Positions 54,401 through 64,000 of a stretch of DNA of 64,000 nucleotides are shown one piece after another; the first letter of the stretch is position 1, and each line of letters starts with the position of its first letter. Source of the DNA: Nematostella vectensis (taxonomy: Eukaryota > Cnidaria > Anthozoa > Actiniaria > Edwardsiidae); the NCBI RefSeq assembly GCF_932526225.1, contig NC_064046.1, positions 8,891,719-8,955,718 of the forward strand. The letters are read 5' to 3'. The translations under genes and the position numbers were made by a program. Below the pieces are notes generated by a model that saw only the letters and a program-made list of their open reading frames with translations, was not told the DNA's origin and made no database searches.

Positions 54401-57400
54401 ATGGATGCTAACAACCCAGTTGAGGATACCGGTGACGATGAAGGTTTTGTCGAGGAGGATGAAGATGGCTGGATCACACCTGAGAATATTCTGAGAATTC
54501 GCACAGAGCTTAATGCCGGCCGACCTGAGGCAGAAGCAGCTGTGGTAGAAGTTGGTTGTTTAACTACAGATTTTGCCATGCAGGTTTGTGAACACAGGGA
54601 AGCTACAATGGGAAACATTTATCTTATGTAAAAGCAATATTGAATCCGCTGCCAATCAGCTGCCATTTTATGCTCCTGCTCAATGCTGAGTCAAACAAAA
54701 AATCCATTTCTATCGGCTAATTCAAGCAAGTAACTGAGAAACTTTCAATCAAATATCATTGATAAAGTATCAGACTTCAATCGTGGATGGTTTGTTTAAA
54801 GTTCTTGCAAATAAACCTCTGTATTTTCAATGATAAACATTAATAAAGGAGAAGTTGATTTGACATTTTTTAAAGTCTTTCAATTTTTTTTTAGAATGTG
54901 CTGATTCAGATGGGACTGCATGTTGTATCTGTTGATGGATTGCTCATTCGTGAGGCCAAGAGTTACGTTCACAAATGTTATGCTTGCTTTTGGTGAGTAC
55001 CTGGTTCTTTGAAAAATGAAATTTTTTCGCGAAGCCCAATATAATTTTGATTGGAGTAGTTGAGAGTTAGTACACTTGATTGCAAGCTCTCATCAACTTG
55101 TAGTGAAAGTGATAACAGTTCTACCCCAGGGGGGAGGGATTGTCCCTACATATGTCATGTTTACCCTATCTTTTGTACAGTATCACACAAGATAAAGCAG
55201 TTCTAACCCTGGGGGAGGGGTTATCCTGTGTCATGTGTTCCCTATCCCTTGTAGAGTATCACACAAGATAGTGCAGTTCTAACCCTGGGGGGAGGGGTTA
55301 TCCTGTGTCATGTGTTCCCTATCCCTTGTAGAGTGTCACACAAGATAAAGCAGTTCTGCCCCTGGGGGGGGGGGGGGTTATCCTGTGTCATGTTTTCCCT
55401 ATCCCTTGTAGAGTGTCACACAAGATAAAGCAGTTCTACACCTGGGGGGAGGGGTTATCCTGTGTCATGTGTTCCCTATCCCTTGTAGAGTGTCACTCAA
55501 GATAAAGCAGTTCTACCCCTGGAGGGGGTATCCTGTGTCGCATTGCCGTATTGTCAGCAGTTTACTTCCGGTCGATTACGTAACAATCTTCGATGATTTT
55601 TAACGGAAAACGCGAAAAAAATGTTTTTTTATTGTAAAAGCAGTGTGTATATTGAAGTTTCTTTGAGAATGTGACTGATAATTTAGAGCGGATGAATTTC
55701 TGAAGAATTTCTTAGCCTTGCTGGTTGGCTAAGATTATGCCAATTGTTTCCTGCATCCTCATTGTGTTATTATAGCAAAAGTCGTGGTTATTTTGATGTG
55801 TCATGTTTTCCCTATCCCTTGTAGAGTGTCACACAAGATAGTGCAGTTCTAACCCTGGGGGGAGGGGTTATCCTGTGTCATGTGTTCCCTATCCCTTGTA
55901 GAGTGTCACACAAGATAAAGCAGTTCTGCCCCTGGGGGGGGAGGGGTTATCCTGTGTCATGTGTTCCCTATCCCTTGTAGAGTGTCACGCAAGATAAAGC
56001 AGTTCTGCCCCTGGGGGGGGAGGGGTTATCCTGTGTCATGTGTTCCCTATCCCTTGTAGAGTGTCACACAAGATAAAGCAGTTCTGCCCCTGGAGGGGTT
56101 ATCCTGTGTCATGTTTTCCCTATCCCTTGTAGAGTGTCACACAAGATAGTGCAGTTCTAACCCTGGGGGGAGGGGTTATCCTGTGTCATGTGTTCCCTAT
56201 CCCTTGTAGAGTGTCTCGCAAGATAAAGCAGTTCTGCCCCTGGGGGGGGGGGGAGGGGTTATCCTGTGTCATGTGTTCCCTATCCCTTGTAGAGTATCAC
56301 ACAAGATAGTGCAGTTCTAACCCTGGGGGGAGGGGTTATCCTGTGTCATGTGTTCCCTATCCCTTGTAGAGTGTCACACAAGATAAAGCAGTTCTGCCCC
56401 TGGGGGGGGGGTTATCCTGTGTCATGTTTTCCCTATCCCTTGTAGAGTGTCACACAAGATAGTGCAGTTCTAACCCTGGGGGGAGGGGTTATCCTGTGTC
56501 ATGTGTTCCCTATCCCTTGTAGAGTGTCACACAAGATAAAGCAGTTCTGCCCCTGGGGGGGGGGGGTTATCCTGTGTCATGTTTTCCCTATCCCTTGTAG
56601 AGTGTCACACAAGATAAAGCAGTTCTACACCTGGGGGGAGGGGTTATCCTGTGTCATGTGTTCCCTATCCCTTGTAGAGTGTCACACAAGATAAAGCAGT
56701 TCTACCCCTGGAGGGGGTATCCTGTGTCATGTTTTCCCTATCCCTTGTAGAGTGTCACACAAGATAAAGCAGTTCTACCCCTGGGAGGGGGGAGGGGTTA
56801 TTCCTGTTTCATGTTTTCCCTATCCCTTGCAGAGTGTCCCATGAAATGAAACAATTCTGCCCCTGGTGTGGTAACAAGACCATGACCCGTGTCTCCATGA
56901 CAGTCGACGAACATGGTGTTATACGCTACAACGTCCCCACTAGAAAACGACCGTTCAACATTCGAGGGAAAAAGGTTGGTCCTACAGAGCAGCTCTTTCT
57001 AACTTACACCTTATGAAACTTAACCATTGGTTTATAGTACGAAGCATGCTGCCATGGTTACCATGACAAAATCATAGTTTTGATCGACATGAGCTTTAAG
57101 CCGCATTGTCAGCAGTTTACTTCCGGTCGATTACGTAACAATCTTCGATGATTTTTAACGGAAAACGCGAAAAAAATGTTTTTTTATTGTAAAAGCAGTG
57201 TGTATATTGAAGTTTCTTTGAGAATGTGACTGATAATTTAGAGCGGATGAATTTCTGAAGAATTTCTTAGCCTTGCTGGTTGGCTAAGATTATGCCAATT
57301 GTTTCCTGCATCCTCATTGTGTTATTATAGCAAAAGTCGTGGTTATTTTGATGTGTTCTTGCAAATAGACTGGTCGTATTTTTTTATGTAAACAATAACA

Positions 57401-57769
57401 TGAGTGGCTGATCGACATTCTTTAATTGCACCCAACTTGTGCTCACTACATTACTACACGTTTTTTTAAATGGGAAATCCATAATGTAGTCGTTTTTTGC
57501 AGTTCCCTTTACCCATGCCCCAAGGTGGACGCTTTGCCGAGAACCCAGTCCTCGTGGAGGACCAGCCACGCGGTCAGCGGCGTCTCCCGCCAAAACGCGA
57601 CAAAGTCGATGTCCTCAACCCTGATTATGTGGCGCGGGCCTCCCCGTTCACGGCTAATGACGTCAACAGCCGTGCGGTGCAGCATGGCTTTCACGTGACG
57701 GGAAATTACTGGAACAAACGCAACCCCAACGAAGTAAAAAAGTCGGGTGGAAGGCGGAAAAAGAAATAG
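51456..57769 (+). CDS. NOB1: NOB1, endonuclease of 40S ribosome maturation (8 exons)
   Basis: Exons: 51456-51675, 52220-52353, 52959-53015, 53399-53601, 54322-54583, 54895-54992, 56833-56974, 57503-57769; 1383 nt, 460 residues. The ATG sits in AAGATGGCGG. An N-terminal PIN domain (VADSAAFLKRVP with Asp18, NVYTISEVVSEIKD, SAVDLRVMALTYQ) carries the acidic nuclease residues. An acidic low-complexity insert follows, then the conserved WITPENI and VGCLTTDFAMQNVLLQM-type block, a zinc ribbon (Cys320, Cys323, Cys334, Cys337) and a C-terminus with GGRFAENP, LNPDYV and a basic end. Human NOB1 has 412 residues; the excess is in the acidic insert. NOB1 cleaves 18S rRNA precursor at its 3' end in late pre-40S particles. 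Oddities: joining exons 6 and 7 at the obvious sites makes codon 325 TGA, and intron 6 is filled with copies of its own acceptor. Confidence 0.93.
52405..52705 (+). repeat. ~98-bp tandem repeat in NOB1 intron 2, three copies
   Basis: GTGGAGAAAATAGCAAAGTG ... CCAATGTGATTCACC repeats from 52423, 52519 and 52620 with few differences. Confidence 0.9.
54648..54872 (+). repeat. Dispersed repeat family A relative in NOB1 intron 5
   Basis: AATCCATTTCTATCGGCTAATTCAAG and AGTAACTGAGAAACTTTCAA are reverse complements of the intron sequence at 4443-4540 and its duplicates. Confidence 0.6.
55120..56832 (+). repeat. ~80-bp minisatellite containing the NOB1 exon 7 acceptor
   Basis: About 17 units of TTTTCCCTATCCCTTGTAG, AGTGTCACACAAGATAAAGC, AGTTCT-CCCCTGG, a G run and TTATCCTGTGTCATG. 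The genuine exon 7 start (TATCCCTTGCAG then AGTGTCCCATGAAATGAAAC) is the last unit. The array is split by a 255-bp insert at 55545-55802. Confidence 0.95.
55545..55802 (+). repeat. Copy of intron 7 sequence inserted in the intron 6 array
   Basis: About 253 bp essentially identical to 57102-57357, from TTGTCAGCAGTTTACTTCCG to GTGGTTATTTTGATGTG. Confidence 0.95.
57102..57357 (+). repeat. Intron 7 partner of the 253-bp duplication
   Basis: Identical to 55545-55802 by eye. It lies between exons 7 and 8; direction of copying cannot be told from this window alone. Confidence 0.95.
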
Positions 57770-58103
57770 TGTATAATTACTCTACTATAAACAGTATTTA
57801 TTTGTGGATAAATTAATGTGACAGAAGGCTGAAAAGCTGCTGATAGTTTTCAGGTAATTATTTGATGCTGGTTTCTATATGAATGACCGCGCATTATATG
57901 TTCAAAAAGTCGAAAGCGGCGTCAACTCTTCCTCCTCATTTTTCTTCTCACTTCTCATCACTCAAAAGACTTAGGAGCCCCTGGTCTTCTGGCTAGCTTT
58001 GTGGAACCTCTAAGACAGCATGCATCGATACTTTGGGGGAGGGGGTCGGTTGTACGCTCTTTAAATGCTTGTGAATATTTCAGAACAGGCATACAAAGGT
58101 TCC

Positions 58104-58109
58104 AATAAA
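58104..58109 (+). terminator. Candidate NOB1 poly(A) signal
   Basis: AATAAA in TTCCAATAAAATGC, 335 bp after the NOB1 stop. Confidence 0.5.
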
Positions 58110-58786
58110 ATGCTTTATTCCTCTTCCCCTGTACTACCTTTGTGTAAGGCTAATTCTAGGAGGGTGCAACCCCCTGGCGCCATCCCTATATATTCGCCAG
58201 CCTGTTGCAGCCCACCGTAGGCACCGTTGTTATTTTCATCATTTCCTTGTCAGTGGCCGCCGCTCCAGCTTGACTGAACACTACCCGGCCTTATCCCAGT
58301 TTTACCGGGTTTCCTGTGTGTGGAGAATAACCGAGGTAACTTGAGGTCTAGCTGAGCTCACCGACAGTGCTGAATAACGTATGCGCATGCGCATGTTCTG
58401 GCGAAAACAAACAAAATCTCAGTGTTGAATCGTTTGAGTAAAGGTACGAAAGGCTGACTTCGGTCGCTGTTTTGGCTAACTGTACATCTATAAAACCATA
58501 CTGTACAAAAGATGGCAGACTTGTTTGATAATGAGGGAGTCGTACAGAAAATTTTAGCCTTAGGTCTGATCTAGTTTTCTTAGCATTCGCCAAATTGTGA
58601 CAGTTCGCCGGTAAAACAAACGCCGCCATTTCAAAACAAAAAGGCTGGTTTAACCGCGCGGTACTGGAACTAGTCTTGCGTTTTCCAGCACTGTCGAGCT
58701 CACCTACAACGAGGAGATGGTTTCCAGTGATAAGACCGGGATAGAAAGCCTGGGACCTGGATAGGCAGTCGCGCAAGAAAACTACT
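58110..58786. other. Gap between NOB1 and the carboxypeptidase gene
   Basis: Two start-codon contexts face each other: plus-strand ATGGCAGACTTGTTTGATAA at 58512 and minus-strand ATGGCGGCGTTTGTTTTACC at about 58632. Neither has following exons I can recognise, so no gene is called. Confidence 0.4.
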
Positions 58787-62342
<3,556 letters not shown>

Positions 62343-63435
62343 CCGGGAAACTCTTTGCACAACCTTCGAAAAAATAGGCACAGCGGTCGAACCTGTACTG
62401 CACATGCGCGAGATTCGATGTTCCCTCAAAATGCTATAGCTTTATTCTAACCTCTATACTGTAAATATATTTTTACAAAAGCTTGCGCTTTGCCTTTGCA
62501 TGTTTCTACGCTATATGCCTTTATGTTTTCCGCTTATCACCACTAAATCCTTTACACCACACCCATCTGTAACAGACTTGGTGAAACCTAGATTTTCGAC
62601 TTTTTTGGGGGGAACTCGTCGGGTTTGAAATTTCCACCGGTCAGCTAATTTTTATTACCGCCGGTCACTCAACTTACCCGTCGGGTTCATCTAAAAATTT
62701 CACTGGGTGCCGGGGACGCTAAAAGCACGTCGGGTCGGGTTTCTGCTGTAACAAAGGTTTTTTTTATCCGCTAATGACCTTTATGAAGCTAAAGCCGTCC
62801 CTACAATGTTTCCGCGCCTAGCTTAGTCTCTATGCGCAGCCGTCAAATACACGTCCTTTTTGTTTCTTTTAGCTTTTTTACTGCGGGCCGCCCTATCTAA
62901 TTACACAAACACTTCAATGTTTTTCTTTTTATCGGCCGCGCCATTGTTATTTTCTTTGCAGCCATTCGCGCAACCTTTATGATTCCCCATATAGTTATGC
63001 CGCCCAAAGCCTGGTAAAACAGTTTGCATCTCGCATAGTTGAGCCGTTTAAAAATAAGCGCACCTACGGGCAGATACACCTCTGCTTCATGGCTTGCTCG
63101 CTGTTATCCTAAAAAAAAACCCGTTGTTTTGCAGCCGCTTTCGGGAGGCCTAGTTTTTAGGGGTTAAAATCAGAATCTCAGGTATTTTAGGGGGTATCCG
63201 AGAAATAAATAGGCTTTTCTAGCGTCTTGCCGCTAGCGGACAGGCCAAGCGGTTTTCACTTCAAAACTAAAGCTAAAGATAAGATACCGACAGATAGGAC
63301 ACACGTGATTGGATGAATCAGAAGCATGACTCAGCATTTTCTACTCCATTTCTATCAGCAGTTCACTGTTGATAAAAGTCAATTGTGTCGTTGAAGAAAT
63401 TTCTATCGAGGCACGAGATAGCACGAACGTAACTA
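62343..63435. other. Intergenic, no gene seen
   Basis: Only short ORFs without domains. Confidence 0.5.
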
Positions 63436-63439
63436 GCTT

Positions 63440-63660
63440 GGTGTTAGTGCTCAGCATGGCGGCTCTGAGTCAAAGAGCCTCTGATGCAAATTACCAAGTC
63501 TGGAAAAAAGAGGGCTATTTCCTTCGCTTTTTTGGGGTAGCTGTTGTGGTATTTCGATTGAATTTTGTAAACAAAATATAAGATTTTACATTTAAGATTT
63601 TTGTTTTTTAAATATTGGTTGAAAATATAAACAAAGGTGTGGCCGACAAAAGCCAGTTGC
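63440..63660 (+). repeat. Dispersed repeat family A, third copy
   Basis: Shares TTTCGATTGAATTTTGTAAA and ATAAACAAAGGTGTGGCCGAC with 13548-13765. The ATGGCGGCTCTGAGTC start it contains belongs to the repeat (compare GCCGCCAT at 14218), not to a gene. Confidence 0.55.
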
Positions 63661-63678
63661 GGAGTTACGGAGAGCCAG

Positions 63679-63800
63679 AGTTGTCTATTACGCACTGATT
63701 GGCCAGTTGTCTATTACGCACTGATTGGCCAGTTGTCTATTACGCACTGATTGGCCAGTTGTCTATTACGCACTGATTGGCCAGTTGTCTATTACGTTTC
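63679..63800 (+). repeat. 26-bp tandem repeat, four to five copies
   Basis: CAGTTGTCTATTACGCACTG-ATTGGC repeated without change; the last unit ends in TTTCCAGCC. Confidence 0.95.
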
Positions 63801-64000
63801 CAGCCTTGTAACCAGTGCGTAACAGAGCCGCATTGCGCCTGGATTGTAGCTAGATATGCTATAGAGGAGCGTGACAAAGTAAGCCATCCCTCTCACCATC
63901 TAAAGGCGGTCGGTCATAACAGATCCGCATCTCGCGTGAATTAACCGTACATCCCACATACCAAGAGGTCGCGCCGATGATGCACAGTGTGCAGTTTGAG
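63801..64000. other. Right end of window, no gene seen
   Basis: No ORF or repeat recognised. Confidence 0.5.

Noticed and set aside
58348-58776. 142-codon minus-strand ORF downstream of the carboxypeptidase stop
   Set aside because: It overlaps the likely 3' UTR of that gene and has no recognisable domain. The internal ATGGCGGCG is suggestive but has no splice partner.
63369-63581. 70-codon ORF containing MAALSQRASDANYQVW
   Set aside because: It lies within dispersed repeat family A, whose other copies in this window do not keep the frame.

Overview
The window is animal genomic DNA with intron-rich genes, replication-dependent histone genes ending in the metazoan 3' stem-loop, and many small foldback transposons and microsatellites. 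Secreted proteins built from strings of six-cysteine ShKT domains joined to a CAP (SCP/PR-1) domain, next to a mixed-orientation H3/H4/H2A/H2B cluster, suggest a cnidarian, most likely an anthozoan (sea anemone). That taxonomic call is inference.

Layout. 1-970: end of a G-rich minisatellite that probably belongs to a further paralogue off the left edge. 2390-14086 (+): secreted multi-ShKT/CAP gene with four tandem copies of a two-exon ShKT module. 16877-20762 (-): two more CAP units, one with an ShKT exon. 21181-23899: histones H3 (-), H4 (+), a decayed H2A (-) and H2B (+). 24000-37500: no confident gene; orphan signal-peptide exon, foldback/MITE elements, a TTAA-flanked element, a tRNA-derived SINE and minisatellites. 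37591-43258 (-): complete six-exon cathepsin L-like protease. 43300-51400: repeats, including a second copy of the TTAA element and a nested foldback. 51456-57769 (+): eight-exon NOB1 (ribosome-assembly endonuclease). 58787-62342 (-): five-exon M14 metallocarboxypeptidase of the CPM/N/E type. 62343-64000: repeats only.

The most striking pattern is that three unrelated genes each carry a tandem array whose repeat unit contains a splice site. In the ShKT/CAP gene, every 27-28 bp minisatellite unit starts with a 5' splice donor (GTGAGT), and the arrays begin exactly at the exon end. In the cathepsin gene, a 51-bp unit repeats a 3' acceptor plus the first codons of the exon, giving four in-frame acceptors. 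In NOB1, an approximately 80-bp unit repeated about 17 times is a copy of the intron end, acceptor and first ~34 nt of the zinc-ribbon exon.

Gene structures were assembled by hand from reading frame, splice-site dinucleotides and phase. All models sum to whole codons. Two problems remain: an in-frame TGA inside the third ShKT double exon, and a TGA formed across the NOB1 exon 6/7 junction.
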